In this document: piece after piece, positions 1-13,300 of the stretch
Layout: every line of letters begins with the position of its first letter
How positions within the stretch are numbered: the first letter of the stretch is position 1
Origin: Balanoglossus misakiensis
Taxonomy: Eukaryota > Hemichordata
Reading direction: 5' to 3'
Length of the DNA stretch: 64,000 nt
Assembly: GCA_040954595.2 (NCBI GenBank)
Contig: CM082592.2
Span: 6,634,001 to 6,698,000 of the forward strand
The notes under the pieces: model-generated
Told to the model about the DNA's origin: nothing
The model's database searches: none
Seen by the model: only the letters and a program-made list of their open reading frames with translations
Program-made: the position numbers and the translations under genes

Positions 1-783
1 AGGGCAGGACCATTTGATATGGTGGGGGGGGGGGGTCCTGGAGAAAAGGTGGAGAATGCTTTAAAGACTTGCACATTGCTTTGTTGATTGATGAATGGTC
101 TTGAGGGACAAGTTAAGTCCTTCCAGACTAAGACTTATGATCTGGAGGAACTTTTTTAGAAATTAATAAAACACAGCTGATCTGTTGGAAACTTGGTTCT
201 AATCTGTGTGATATACTGCTATGTACCACTACACCAATATGTAGATTCTTTGATAAATTTCAATGGCCAACAGTTATCATTAGTCTTTATGTATTTCCCT
301 CCTAACATAAGCATCCATCCCTCCAAAGCAATGGTATAGTCTTCCCAATTAGCAGACTGCCCTCCTGAACTGCAGGTTAACAGACCAAGTAACTTTATGT
401 AATAAATAGAGCCAGTGGACTCTGGAGCCAGATTGATGAGATTAAAAGCATGATGTACATTCTTTTTTTTGTTTCATTGTACTAGAAAAAACTACCACTG
501 AGTGAGAAAGTCAAACCCTAACCTTTTCAACTGTATTCTTTTCAATTCTGGTGCCTTCTGCACAACATTGTTAATTATACTGAACTTCAAAATTTTTTTC
601 TGATATTTTCCATCGCATTTGCCTTTAGATCGTCACTTTGTCAGCAGACTATGTTGACTATGCACACTTATTATTAGTACAGTACAGTAATCCTTTGAGA
701 AAAATTTGTTTAGTCTAACTTGGTGATGCAGTGCAATTGGGAGAAAAAAAATTCTGAAAGTGTTCTTAATCCTTCTCCAACAG
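1..783 (+). other. MTO1 upstream region, probable 5'UTR intron end
   Basis: No open coding exon is visible here. The stretch ends in a pyrimidine-rich tract followed by CAG (781-783), a credible splice acceptor directly before the exon carrying the MTO1 start codon, so this is probably the tail of a 5'UTR intron whose first exon lies outside the window. A run of 12 G lies at 24-35. The alternative is that transcription starts inside this region and the acceptor is unused. Confidence 0.5.
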
Positions 784-786
784 GCT

Positions 787-891
787 ATGCAAGCGATAAC
801 TGGAGTGAATGATGCTGCCTCATTTGAGATCCCTCAGACGAACACCCTGGCTTCGAAGTTCCTGTCGCAAGTACTGCGGTATCAGTCCTGA
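787..891 (+). promoter_or_regulatory. Overlapping upstream ORF at the MTO1 start
   Basis: If transcription or splicing includes the sequence after 783, the first AUG met is at 787. It opens a 34-codon frame ending in TGA at 889-891 that overlaps the MTO1 start in another frame. Such an arrangement usually reduces initiation at the main AUG. Whether ribosomes use it cannot be told from sequence. Confidence 0.35.
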
Positions 892-3800
892 TGGCAAGAC
901 GTTTGATGTGATCGTTGTCGGTGGTGGCCATGCTGGGTGCGAGGCTGCTGCCGCTGCAGCAAGGATGGGGGCTCAAACGCTGTTGCTAACGCACAAAATA
1001 CAAACTATTGGTAAGTCTGGTATTTTCATCCGTTATCCCCATCAGTTTCTGGGCAGTTTTGCGAGGCATGTCAGCTTTTACTAAAATTAGTCAGAGATTG
1101 TAAACTTACCTGCAGAACACAGCAGATGTGTTCTAAACTCCACTATGCTGACCGAATGATTCAACCACGAGATGTAAATATATATAGACAAGATTTGGCA
1201 CCAAAACCTCTTTGTCTACTTGGACGAAGTCCAGTGGGCCCTCAGCACTGCAAAGATTAGGTGCTGTCTGACAATCACCACCTCGGTCTCAGATATCTCC
1301 ATAGCTTATTGTGCCAGCACATTTACAATATATCGAATAATCTTATCAAAAGTTCAGGTGCATCATGATATTGCCAAGTGAATTTGTTTCATGATGTAAT
1401 CATTTAACAGCCACCAGTGTGCAGTGTGTTTCATTTTCAAGGGGATATCTTTCAGAGAATATTTTATTTAAATGAGATGCTACAGTAGATTCTGCACTGT
1501 AGCAATTGACTGACTGTGTCATCAACAATGACTTATTTAAACTGCCTATAAAGAGGCAATCTCCAATGATGATTCGCTGATGAAATGACATCATGCGTAA
1601 TTCTTTGTTCATATGCCAGAAAATGTATCATGACAGGTCAATGACCCCTGTTATTTGTTCTTGATCAGTTAGAATAAGTATCTATCATAAAGGTTGTAGG
1701 TCTACGTTTGAGGCTATGATATACTTTTGACCTTTTCACGCTTACAGGTGAGATGTCATGTAATCCCTCATTTGGCGGCGTTGGAAAAGGACACTTGATG
1801 AAGGAAATTGATGCTTTAGATGGTTTGTGTGGGAGACTATGTGGTAAGTGGCTATGGTTTGGTCCAAATCCATTATTTTCTATGGTAAAACTGGACCTCT
1901 ACAGTTGGAAATAGGGGTGGAAGCTTAGCTAGGGGTCATAAGTGGTTTGATCCCTACAAAGTCTAAAGGATTCAAATGACACAACCCAAATTAGAATTTC
2001 CCTCCTCTTTCAGACAAGGCAGGCATCCACTACAAAATGCTAAACAGAAGCAAAGGACCAGCTGTCTGGGTAAGAAAGTTGACTTTTATCCACTCACAGC
2101 AATGTGCATAAAAGATGTTTGTTTTCTGTTGGTTGATACAAAATCAAGGTTTGGTGTCAATATTACCCATATTGGCAGAATAATTGGATATTCTCACAAT
2201 CTGAATCTGAATAAAAAGTTTAATTTTCAATGGTTACCTTGCTGGGTATAATTCTCCTGTTGACAGCTAACACAAACAGCACAGAACCAAAAAGTAAAGA
2301 CCAATTAAGCCTGTATAGAAGATTGTAAAAGTGTTGATATTCCACAAAAGTAAATTCCACAATGTCAATAAACCAGACTTAATTTGGGCAATGCAGTACA
2401 TATACATGTAGTTGGGAATTACTAAATCCAAACAAAGACAAACTCCTGTAGAACAGCTATTTGTTGCAAGTAACAGACAAGAAAATAATGTGAACAGATC
2501 ATGCAAACTCCACATGTCACTGCTACAGGGTCCAAGGGCGCAGATTGACAGGGATCTCTACAGGCAGTACATGCAAGACGAAATCTTGAACACAAAGAAC
2601 CTGACAGTGAAAGCAGCACCAGTTGAAGATTTTATCATCGAGGAAACCAACTTAGTAGAGAGTACGGCCGACAGAATTTGCAGAGGTGTTGTCACAGGTA
2701 TGCGATGAGCACATTTGGGTGTTTGATCCTAAGTATCTGTTGATAATGTGAGCAGCAACCTATGGATAATAATAATGTACTGTTTTGCCGAAACTTCAAG
2801 TTATATGATCATAGCAAGAAAGTTGCCATGATATTGTTAAAATGGCAGGGACCAAGTTCACATTGGTTTGTTGACCATTTGCATCTGTTTCTCAGATGTG
2901 CAGTCTTTTCTGGGACATTAAGAACCGTGCACTGTGACTAAAAACCACTTTTTGTTCTCTTTCAGATGATGGCACGTCCATCTTTGGCAGAGCGGTCGTT
3001 CTGACTACGGGGACGTTTCTCAGGGGAGAAATTCACATCGGAATGGAGAGCAGACCCGCTGGTCGTCTTGGTGATCAGCCGTCCATTGGATTGGCCAAGA
3101 CCTTAGAAGACGCAGGATTCCAAGTTGGCCGATTGAAAACAGGTGAATATAAAATTGATGTTTTTGAACCATTGCCTTTTTTCGGCCTTCGATTTTTCTG
3201 GAAACCCATGCTGTGGTAGAATAGACCTGGATTATACCGAATGGCGGTAAAAACAAATTTCCCTGCAGGTACCCCTCCCAGACTGGACGGCAGAACGATC
3301 AATCTCCGTGAAACAGAACGCCACGAGGCAGACAATCCTCCGTTGCCGTTTTCATTCATCACCGACAAAGTCCAAATCAAGGTCAGTCGACTATACACTC
3401 TTGAAAAGTGCACAAAAACTGAAAAACGATGATGCACGCTGACAGTAAATTTGGTAAAGGTTCCAGGTGATGTAACAGTGTCTGATTCTTGCAGGCAGAA
3501 GATCAGATACCCTGTTACCTGACCCATACCACCCTGACTGTTGATAAGATTGTGCTGGACAACATGCATCTCAACAGACATGTGACAGAAGAAGTGAACG
3601 GTCCAAGGTGTGCTGTTTTTCTCAGATTTCAGGCATGACAGTGTCCACAAAAATAGATTAAAAGCAGAAAGAAATTCCTGCTCACTATATCACTTTAAAC
3701 AAATTCAATAGTTTAATTTTCTCCTTGTAGTTAAGATGGGCAACCTTTGTTACATTTTGAAATGCAGTTTTCTAATTGAAAATATCACATTCTTGATTAC

Positions 3801-6800
3801 CTGTGATTTTAGCCTTCATTGATTTTTTTTTGTCCTCATATAGGTACTGCCCATCAATTGAGTCAAAGGTGTTGAGATTTCCACAGAGAAAAAATCAAGT
3901 TTGGTTAGAACCTGAGGGTGAGTTTGTATCAAATTAAAGTCCCATGATTTGTACTTTTGGGGAATTATCATGAAATTTGTTTTAATATTAGGCCATACAG
4001 ATGTATGCACTGAAGTATATACAAGTATTAAAAACCCCAAGTATGAGTGTGTATGCAAGTTTTAACCAGATTTAAATTTCCCCATTTTCTGTAGGCTTGA
4101 GTTCCAACGTGATATATCCACAAGGGCTGTCTTGCACCTTGCCAGAAAATTTACAAAGAGAGTTGATACGGAATATTACAGGCCTCGAGAATGCAGAAAT
4201 AGTCCGACCTGGTGAGTTTGCCAGACTTCTCCAGAAACCACTGTATTTTTCAAAAGAAATCTTTTGAAAAACTGAGAATAATGTCTTGCAATAGTTGAGA
4301 TAAAGATTTGATAATGGTTTTGATCCCTGACACTTCTCGAAACAGAAACACATCATTGCATACATGTTGACAGAATCGAATATATACCTGTATGTTTCTA
4401 CGCAGCATTTTTACATGCCAGTGATACAATTCAAGATGTCGAAGCATTGCAATTTCTTCCGATCAGTTACTCATCAACTACAGTAATGATGTCATCAGTG
4501 AATCAATCCTTTTTTTTGTGATTTTTCTTTTTCAGGTTATGGAGTGGAGTATGATTACATGGATCCGAGACAACTTAAAACCACCCTGGAAACTCACCCG
4601 ATCTCCAATCTCTTCTTCGCCGGACAGATTAACGGTACGACCGGATACGAAGAAGCTGCTGCCCAGGTGAGAAACTGACAGTCGAGTGATGGAAACAGTA
4701 ATAGTCTGTGATTTATTGTTAATCCGGTGACCTTGAGAGTTCAAAGGGCAGTGTCTATCTTTTGATTATTTTCGTTGTTACTTGTGATAAGTCGGGTCGT
4801 GATGTAATGCCCCTTTAATTTTAGTTTAATCTTTGCTTAGATTACAGTAATATCTGCCGTCAACTGCAGGCAGAATCTTTGTCTATATCTTAAAGTTCAA
4901 ACTCATTTTATTATTTTACCAATGGAAAATGTTTAGTGTTGATTCCTGTGGGAAATGAAAATGGTGTTTAAAATTGGGTTTCACAAATGCATGGTGCTTC
5001 AGACACCTTCCCGAGATCAGTCTCCGTGTCGCCATGGTGATTGTTTTTCCCCTCCTATCACAGGGCATCGTAGCTGGCATCAATGCAGCGTTGAAGGTTC
5101 ACAAGAAACCCCCCTTCACTGTAAAACGGACGGAGGGATATATCGGAGTGCTGATCGACGACCTGACCACCCAGGGTGCCACGGAGCCGTACAGGATGTT
5201 CACGAGTCGTGCCGAGTTCCGACTCAAGCTGCGACCCGATAACGCTGACCAAAGACTCACAAGCAGAGGTTAATTATTGAATACCACTTTCTCATTCATA
5301 ATTGATACCAAAATAATACTAAAAGTGCATAGTGAAATAAAGTCTTCCACCAAATGGTAATATAACTTATAAGCAGTCTGGTTTCCATCAGGATTATGAT
5401 TGTGTAAGATCAAAGGGCAGAGAGGTCATATTTACTAGGTCACCCTTTTGGGCAATCAGCAACCTGAAAGTCCAAAGGGGGCATATATGAAAGATTAATT
5501 ATCTATCATTTTGCTATGTTGCGTACTTTGACTTCCTTGGCACTAAGACAGATCTCTTTTGGGGTGATCATCGCCAACTAATGATTATATTTTACCAATA
5601 AATGCATTTGTTCTTTTGTGACATGATTTAAATTTAGCAATTTAGCAAAATATCAAACTATCATCATTCCCGTGTATGTATACCCAGGAACTAATTTCCA
5701 CACATCCTTTCTTAGAACAGCAGACTTCCTAACTTATGTCTCCCATCTGAAATTTGTTGAAAAGATGCTCTTTTTTATATATATTAGGTTACGAAATAGG
5801 CTGTGTCAGTGAACCTAGGTACCAGCATGCTGTCGCCATGTCAACCAAATTGAATGCTGGGATAGATGTGTTGAAGTCTGTGGTGATGTCAGCGGCGAAG
5901 TGGTCAAGGAGTGTCGATGTGCACTTCACAAAGAAAGAAAATATGAGGTATGACGATAGAGTATATTTTTTTGTAAGTTATCTTGATATCCAAGTAGCCA
6001 GCCACTTTCATTGCAACTCCAATCACTTCTCCATCTTTTCTCTTCCTGTAGTGCATTTGATGTTTTGTGCAGTCGTGATGTGACTGTAGAGACCTTGGCA
6101 ACAGTGTGTCCTCAACTTCGAGAGTTGGCTGAAGACAAAGAACTGGCAAGAAGACTCAAGATAGAAGGTTTGAACATGATGATATAATTTTGATTCTGTA
6201 AAACCTGAGATACTAGTAGTTATTAAGAAAAAATGGCCGCCATTCTACCCAGTTCTTGTACAGTTCTGACGTCACCCCTCAAACCATAGAGACACACCAA
6301 GGTCCAAACTGGATCTTCTCCCTCCCCCCCCCAACATTCCACAGAAAATGGCTTCGCAACCTATATATTCAAGATTACCTTGGTGTTCAGGATGATGGCC
6401 TTTTTAAAGGCCGACGATCGTCTCATGTGGATGTGTGTACATCATTACGTCCAATCCAAATGTTCTGCACATTTTGCGTTCGACGCGTTCATAGAGTGGA
6501 CTGCCTTTGCTACCTTCCATATTTCATGCACACCGTATATAAGTAGACTTTAGTTTTGTCCCTTCTTTTCACCCTACGTGCTGTCTTTTCCTGATCTCCA
6601 ATACAGACTATGGTCGCCGCCATCTTGTCTATTACACAGACTAATGGTCGCCGCCATCTTGTCTGTTATTAGGACAGCACATTGCCCTATGGCATTGACT
6701 GACTGACAATTTTGTAACCAGAGTCTCTGGTTTGGCACATGGGCACAAGATGACTGTCACCCTTAAAAAACCACGGACATCATGCGCTGGTGTCTGTTCC

Positions 6801-7684
6801 ATGGCAACGTTGACTCAGCTTGCGTGCATTCAAAGAACAAAAATGACCACACGGCCTTGATAAGAAGCCAAACAGGACTCTTTTTTTCCCCGTAACACCG
6901 ACGTCCGACCCCAATCTATCCACCAGGACATTATGCACCGATCATGTGGAAGGTGGAGGCCGATATTCAAGAAGTGAAGAAAGACGAAGATTTTGTACTG
7001 CCTGAAAATCTGGATTATCAAAGGTACATAGTAATTATATATAGCAGTTGATACTTGTATATTTCACTCAGGAAGACTACTGTTCTGAACATTTTCATGT
7101 CTTTAAATGGATGGTTCTGTATTGTTATGTTTCAGATTGTAACAATATCATTTTTTTTTCTCTCATCCAGTCTTAATTTATCTAAAGAAATCAAGGAGAA
7201 GTTATCGCAAGTTCGACCGTCTTCGGTAAGCCTTGAATTTGACATTGTTTGATGGATTGTAGCTGTAGTACAGTAACAACGCCAAATTACACCTGCTTCA
7301 AAGTCTGGGAATTTTAAATGACAATTAGTTGGTCTTTTCTTCTTTTTATTTAGCCATGAATAAACAAAAGCGTAAATAACAACTAGATTTTTACATAGTT
7401 TCATGTGGTTTGAGTTGCAAGTACTTCGTATATTTGGTTGAGTATATTGTGTGCCTTTTCAGGCATATTCTAATACAGCAGACCCTCCTATGTTACTGAT
7501 ATGACATAAGGCTTCCAACAGACTATGAATTCATGTTTGTGACTCTTCTCTGTCTTTCTGTGTGGTGTCGTTTCAGATCGGTGGAGCCAGCCGTATTCCT
7601 GGCATGACACCTGCCGCTCTCTTGCTGCTCTTGTACCAAGTGAAGAAATGGGCAAAGCAGAACGGGGAAGTGTCGGCATCGTGA
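809..7684 (+). CDS. MTO1: MTO1, mitochondrial tRNA-uridine modification protein (MnmG/GidA family), 16 coding exons
   Basis: FAD-dependent partner of GTPBP3 that builds the 5-taurinomethyl group on wobble U34 of mitochondrial tRNAs (family knowledge). Exons, all GT-AG and phase-compatible: 809-1010, 1748-1843, 2014-2069, 2529-2697, 2966-3142, 3269-3381, 3495-3607, 3844-3917, 4095-4211, 4536-4666, 5064-5268, 5788-5947, 6052-6167, 6927-7023, 7171-7225, 7577-7684. They sum to 1989 nt, 662 aa plus stop, slightly shorter than human MTO1. Residues 1-31 are Arg-rich with no acid before D28, fitting a mitochondrial presequence. The FAD loop is GGGHAG (38-43). Both family cysteines are present: C72 in MSCNPSFGG and C311 in [15 protein letters not shown] (GidA signature 1, 307-321). 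Signature 2 starts at [16 protein letters not shown] (401-416). An in-frame TGA at 806-808 abuts the first ATG, fixing the start at 809 or at the adjacent ATG at 812, which has the better -3 A. No frameshift or lost key residue seen. Confidence 0.96.
6233..6661 (+). promoter_or_regulatory. CRE and YY1-like motif cluster in MTO1 intron 13
   Basis: Within intron 13 (6168-6926) lie a perfect CRE palindrome TGACGTCA (6267-6274), an AATGGCCGCCATT palindrome (about 6233-6245), and two copies of GCCGCCATCTTG (6616-6627 and 6650-6661). The last is the reverse complement of the classic YY1 consensus CAAGATGGCGGC. The two copies sit in a 34-bp tandem duplication. This could be an internal promoter or enhancer, or the remains of a mobile promoter-bearing repeat. 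No exon was recognised next to it. Confidence 0.45.
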
Positions 7685-8604
7685 CACGACCAATTTCAGT
7701 AAGACCTGATGTCGATTTTAAAGTATTGAAGAGAAATTAGAATCATGCGTACATGTATTGCACTCCACACATAATACCTGCTACGTATGCATCAGCAAAA
7801 TTAAACAGACAAAAATGATCTGAATGTTTTTTTGAGAAAAAAAAACTACTGATGTTGATTTTAAGAAAACAAAAGAATTAACCCAGCCTGTCACAAGAGG
7901 GCAGTAGATTTCTCAGGGACATTGTGCAGATGTCAACAGATAGCAGTCTTTTAAAATTATATTCTGATATATATATTTTTCACTTTAACCGTAAAGTGTC
8001 TATGTATGTTGTGTGTGTGTTGGGGGCGGGGGGGGGGTGACCATTTTTGCAGAAATGACACTGGATGATGTCACTGTTGGAAGAAATTCCATTTATTCCG
8101 GATGTTTTTTTTTGCTTTGACATGATATGATTGCCAGCGGCGAATTGTTACACTCTGGCGAAAATATACCTGAAGAGAATTGGCAGTTGTACTTGGATTG
8201 AGGATTTTTTGAACACTCTTCAATGCAGTCTGACATTTTATGCGGGTAGGCACTTGAAAAAATCACACGAAAAACGATGACTTGCATCAGACTGTACTCA
8301 TAAAATTAAGATTTTGCAGACAAGAACTCAAACACATTTTAACACACCTTGTCCGTTTTCTATGCTATGATTGGTCGAATCAATGTGTGCACCTTGATGT
8401 CTGTAGTTGTACACACAATGGTTATAAATACATGTACACATGAAATACATATGCAGCGTAAAGGCTGCTGAAACGGTTTCTGAACAGAACACACTGTTTT
8501 TAAAGCCCTAGTACCAGGGCTATAGCTAAAGCCCAAATGTTGCCGGCAAAATTTCTATAGTAGGCGGCGGTGGACATTAATATAGAGCGCCCGCAGTAAA
8601 TAAA
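7685..8604 (+). terminator. MTO1 3'UTR and candidate polyadenylation signals
   Basis: After the MTO1 stop there are two candidate poly(A) signals: ATTAAA at 7800-7805, followed within 30 bases by a T-rich stretch, and AATAAA at 8599-8604, followed by a stronger T/GT-rich stretch. The first gives a 3'UTR of about 0.12-0.15 kb, the second about 0.9 kb. A GT/G-run lies at about 8011-8037. Which signal is used is not decidable here. Confidence 0.4.
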
Positions 8605-9228
8605 GTTATCTAATCTTTTCTTTTCTTTTTGTTTGCGCGGAGATTATATTGGCCTCTCCTTTCATGGGATGCTTTGGTACTCGTAATGCCCAAAATAACG
8701 TTTAAAGTCTTTTGAAATGTATTTTAAGATATCACCAGACTCTCCCGTTAAAAAGGTGTCCCGACTCCAAAGTGAAAACTGACTATGGTGCATGAACGTT
8801 TTGGTCACGCAATTTATCCGATCAGTATCGCGCCATGTAAATTTATCGACTTCATAAAGATCCAGACATAATCGTTTAAAATTATCACCTCAGTACCCCC
8901 GGAGAAGAAGCCCCATAAGCTGTCATTTTCAGAATACGTCATCCACCACTGAGGTTGATGAAGGGGTATTTACAAGGAGGCAAAAAAGGCTAAACTGGTT
9001 AGCAGTCCATTTACAGCTAACGGGACATTTGAATTATTCCAACTAAATTTGTAAATTTCAAACCCCATGGTACTCTTCTCACAAAAAAGTACCGGACTCG
9101 TTTCAGAAGCGATCCCCGGTAGCCGGTAGATTTTTTTTCATGACATCCCTCCTATTATAATACTGAGACATATAAAAACGATATATATTTTTTTTAGATA
9201 TTTCAGTGACGTGAGGGGTCTTTGTAGA

Positions 9229-10287
9229 CTACGGAAAACTGTGTTCAAGAAAGGCGTAACTTTCTTCGTCGTCCTCGTCGTTTTTCTTCGGGGACAAACA
9301 GGACGATATGCCGACAACAACAGTACTGATGATCACCAGGACGGCGCCGCAGATCTCCAGAACGGAGAAACTTCTGTGGAGCAGGAAGAAGCTGAGAATA
9401 TACGCCATGACCACTTCGACGTTGGACAGTAGTACAACGGTGGCGGCGCCCTCGGACTGGAGACTGTAGAAGCCCAACCAGAGCTCGAACAAGTCGAACA
9501 GGATGACGCCGAAAAGCAGCGCGCTGGTCTGGAGGCCCATCTTCCAAAGCGGTTTATCGAGTATATACATTAAGAAGAGGTCGAATACCATACCGACCAT
9601 TCCCTGGTACAAAACGATCAGGGATACGCTGGTTCCTTTTGTTATTGCACGAACTGATACCGGCGAAATTGAGTAACATATAGCGCAAATAAAAGCCAGC
9701 CCGTAAGCTGTGAGTTCTAGTTTCATCGGTATGGGCTCTGTTCTCGTGTCCTCAACCGAGCAGTCCGACGCGCAAATCTGCGCATTATACCCAAAAACAA
9801 AAGTCGGACACGTGATGAAGATTACACCAATGATATTGATGACTGCGCAGACGGCGTCCACGGGTTTCCAGAGTTCCTTCAAAGCGACGCAGGCGATGAG
9901 AGACGTGACGAACGGCATGGTGGCGTTGATGATGGCAGTGACGTTGCCCAGCGGCGCCCAGACCACGGCGTACACGTAGCAGGCGTCGCCGATGAGCAGC
10001 ACGACCCCGTTGACGACCAGGAGGACGTTGGTGCGCAGGTCCGCCACCAGGAAGTTGCCGTCCTGCACGCGGATCACTATCGCCATGGTGACCGTGATGC
10101 TCACGGCCACCATGAAGAGAATCTGGAACTCCCCCACCCCGGCGGCGACCATGAGTACGGCGAAGGCCCCGGCGACGGCGTGGCTGCCGCCGGAGAACAT
10201 GGCGGAGCAGACGGTGATGACGGACTTCCATCGCACAGCACCGCAACATTTCTTCTCTCCACATTCTTCTATCTTGTCAATCAGCAT
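9229..10287 (-). CDS. EamA/DMT-superfamily membrane transporter, SLC35G-like
   Basis: Intact 352-aa protein in one coding exon. It has about ten hydrophobic segments (roughly 23-46, 53-74, 86-111, 113-136, 142-166, 193-215, 222-243, 256-278, 283-306, 310-333), in two halves that each end in the EamA pattern. The first half has LGNVTAIINATMPFVTSLIA followed by LKELW (112-140); the second has SEGAATVVLLSNVEVVMAYI (278-297) before the last helix. Residues 168-190 form a polar loop with two cysteines, and the C-tail is acidic (KKNDEDDEES). This matches metazoan SLC35G-type members of the drug/metabolite transporter superfamily; substrate unknown. The ATG context (ACA before ATG) is good. It is convergent with MTO1, stop codons 1.5 kb apart. 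I saw no AATAAA on this strand within 0.6 kb downstream. Family call firm, subfamily tentative. Confidence 0.85.
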   Translation of the reverse strand: MLIDKIEECGEKKCCGAVRWKSVITVCSAMFSGGSHAVAGAFAVLMVAAGVGEFQILFMVAVSITVTMAIVIRVQDGNFLVADLRTNVLLVVNGVVLLIGDACYVYAVVWAPLGNVTAIINATMPFVTSLIACVALKELWKPVDAVCAVINIIGVIFITCPTFVFGYNAQICASDCSVEDTRTEPIPMKLELTAYGLAFICAICYSISPVSVRAITKGTSVSLIVLYQGMVGMVFDLFLMYILDKPLWKMGLQTSALLFGVILFDLFELWLGFYSLQSEGAATVVLLSNVEVVMAYILSFFLLHRSFSVLEICGAVLVIISTVVVGISSCLSPKKNDEDDEESYAFLEHSFP

Positions 10288-10297
10288 TGTGGTTTAT

Positions 10298-10315
10298 CTG
10301 AGAGAGAGAGAAAAA
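10298..10315 (-). other. Splice acceptor of a 5'UTR intron upstream of the SLC35G-like CDS
   Basis: Read on the minus strand, a long CT-rich tract ends in CAG at 10300-10298, only ten bases before the ATG. This is a strong acceptor pattern and implies an untranslated first exon further right. One possible matching donor is AGAG/GTAAGT on the minus strand at 13840-13831; others exist, so the pairing is unproven. Confidence 0.5.
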
Positions 10316-13300
10316 GAAACAGAAAAATTAAACACATCGAAGAAACTCTGTCGATAAAAGAAGTGCGCTTTTCGCCTAGAAAGCATCTTTCATGGATTCT
10401 GGTAACGTTGACAAGTTTTTCGTTTTGGACAAACTGGAATAAACGTCTAGTCATACCCTATAGAAGTTTGCCCTCCTGTGATGAAATACCCGCTGGATTT
10501 CACAAAACGAACATACGTACTCGCAGTATACCACACTCTGGAAACTGTACTGAAAAAGTGTGGCGCGCGCGGTTGTCATACTATTTTTATAAGCGACATC
10601 ACTGTAAAGGTGTTGACTCTAAAGCGGATGACGGGAATTGGCCTCCCCCGTTTAGGGACACCACTCATCCCACCTCATGACACGCCGTTAGCTGGTTAGA
10701 TCATTTCGGTAACAGGACATCGCAAAGCAAATAAACTGTAATGGAGAAATGAAATAACGACTGCGCATAGGAACAGAAGCCGTGAGTTCTAAAGTGCTCG
10801 TCCATGTCGTTGGCAACAGAAACTGATAAAACTCCGGTAATTGTGAGTTTTGAAATACTCACTGAGTGCTTGAAAATGACGAGTGTTCATTGACTCCTGC
10901 GCCGTGATAAGAGAAGTTAATTAGCGGTTCGGCCAACGGGGGATTGCACTGAAGAACAGTTTCGAGAAGTTCTCCCAGCAATAATAGATCACTCTGCCTC
11001 TTTCATGGTGTCGTGGTTTCCCAGGGAACCGTGGGATTTCACGGCATCGACCAACCGACCAAGGCTAATGGGGTGAATCTCTAGAGGGCGCCTTTAGATA
11101 TCCAGTTTCTGCGCACTTTCCCTTCGTATAAATCTTCCTTTTGGGGGGAAATAATGAATGCCAACTTTACACCAATGAATGCGTGTAGGGAGCGATTGAT
11201 TTTTTTACTTATTCGCTTTACTGTCCGACTTAGCGATAATACTACATCCCTCTTAGCAAGTAATTTGCACATCATGGCATATAGTAGTCACCATACATCA
11301 CAAGAGCATACAGCTGCCCTATCACGAAGTGCGACGCGGACTGGCAAACCGACAGTCACTGTCAGACATTTCAGAAGCAACCGCGTGTCATTCAACTGAC
11401 AACTCGAACAGACCTGTTCAAGTGACAGAATCGACGATAACGAACCCAGTCCGTCGAAGCAAACACAACCAAGACTTCTAATAACCGCAAGCGTCTGAAG
11501 ATAAGAGAATCCACCGAGCGCCACCTAATCATAGAAACTTAACCTGTCTGGGTACATGACATTTGGATTGCATAATAAAAATGTAAAATGAAAGAGGTAG
11601 ATGTGGTGTGAATACTGAGGTTGGCTGTATTTTCTGAAGGGAGCTATATATAGACAAAAAATAACTCATTTGAGGGCGAGACTAAGTCATGTAACCAAAA
11701 TGGGCATGGTCTATAACTTATAGTTGAACACAAAATTAACGATGATCGATAGGACGTGCTCCATAACTTGAACACAATAGACTTTTATGGGGTTAATTAT
11801 TCTACTGGTTTCGGGTCATTTGTCGAATAATTTAAAAGCTGCCGGCCAAATAATGCTCAATGACCCACATAATCCCTTCATGCATCAAATTCAAACCGCA
11901 ATGTTGCCTATAGGTAGAAAAGGTGTCGAAGGTGCGTACACGCAGCAGACAGACTGCCGGGTGACTGATGTGACAAAGAGGTTTATGACCTGTCAGAATC
12001 GAAAAAGCCAAGATAATTGAAAACCGTCCTCTCGCGGGGAAGGTTCAACAATTAGCAGTATAAAAACGACACTGATAGCATTATACACAACAGCGTTCTG
12101 CCTTTTAAAGTAGTAGGCCTACACCTACGACAGAAATGACTGTCGTTGAAGGACACTTTAGATTTCCCAAGCCGGGTCACGCCCCCGAGTCTATATATAT
12201 ACTAGTATTTATCGCTATGATAACGAGAAATATACTAGTATGCTGCCTACGCATGGGTGTTAATTAAATTACGTCATCGAGTTAAGGTGTAGTCTGCGCA
12301 TCGGGGACAGATTTTCACGGATGAATGATATCCCTCAAAACCTTCCAATTCTTTGCCATATTAAAGCATGTGAGGAGTCTTGTTGAAAAAAACGGAAAAT
12401 ATATGTCGTTCACCCTCCTTTTTTCACAAAATCACTACTTTAAAGTTAGAGTTGGCGGCCATTTTGAATTTCAATTTAGACAATGTTGCTCTCTCGTACA
12501 AAATTTTGCTCGGTGACCTCCATTTTTTTCTGCTCAAATTTACGAGAGAATACTAGTAGCCTGAAGTTGTCTTGAGCAAAATATGAGAAAAAGTTTAAGA
12601 CTGAGTTCCGATGGTAACACCGTCGCCAAGCAAACCGTTAGTGCCCACTGCATAGTGGACCCACTGAAGGATATTACACATTGAATAATATTACCACGTG
12701 TTCATACTAATAAACAAAGGTGATAAAATAATGTTTTACTAAGCCGGTTAACAACAAGTGCCTGTGTTAATATCATTTCTGGTAATCGATTTAGTATTTG
12801 CTGATAAAATCGTGACTGAACAATTTTCAGTAGCTTATAGCTATAGCTGTATCTTTGACTTGATCCCATTCTTATGTCGGTCGCTTAGCATTTCCTTTCC
12901 GTGAACCGAGAACGCAATTAATTTCCTCTGCTCCACCATCGAAGGAATATTATTTATCGTCTTCTTGTAAAGATGAATCTGCAGGTGAAAGGCGTCACTT
13001 CGGGCAATGATCAACAAAAAGACCTTTGTGCAGTTTTTTTGAAAGAACATCTGTTTTTAGAAACACGTGTGAAAAAACGATGGTGCTGAACACATGAATT
13101 GTCCCTATTTCTCGTCACCAACGCATGCACGTATAGGGCCAAATTTGAGATATTTCTGATCATCGTGACCCAATGACAGTTAAAGTAATGAGTATATCTG
13201 ATCGTATTTGAGTATTTACTCTTATACTACGAGAAAGTGGTTTTGGTAAGATGAATATTAATGAACTCGCGATCGACCAAGACTCATCGCTCCACTGAAT

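Noticed and set aside
3075-3650. 191-codon minus-strand frame
   Set aside because: It is antisense to MTO1 exons 5-7 and their introns, has no motif, and the sense exons are clearly coding.
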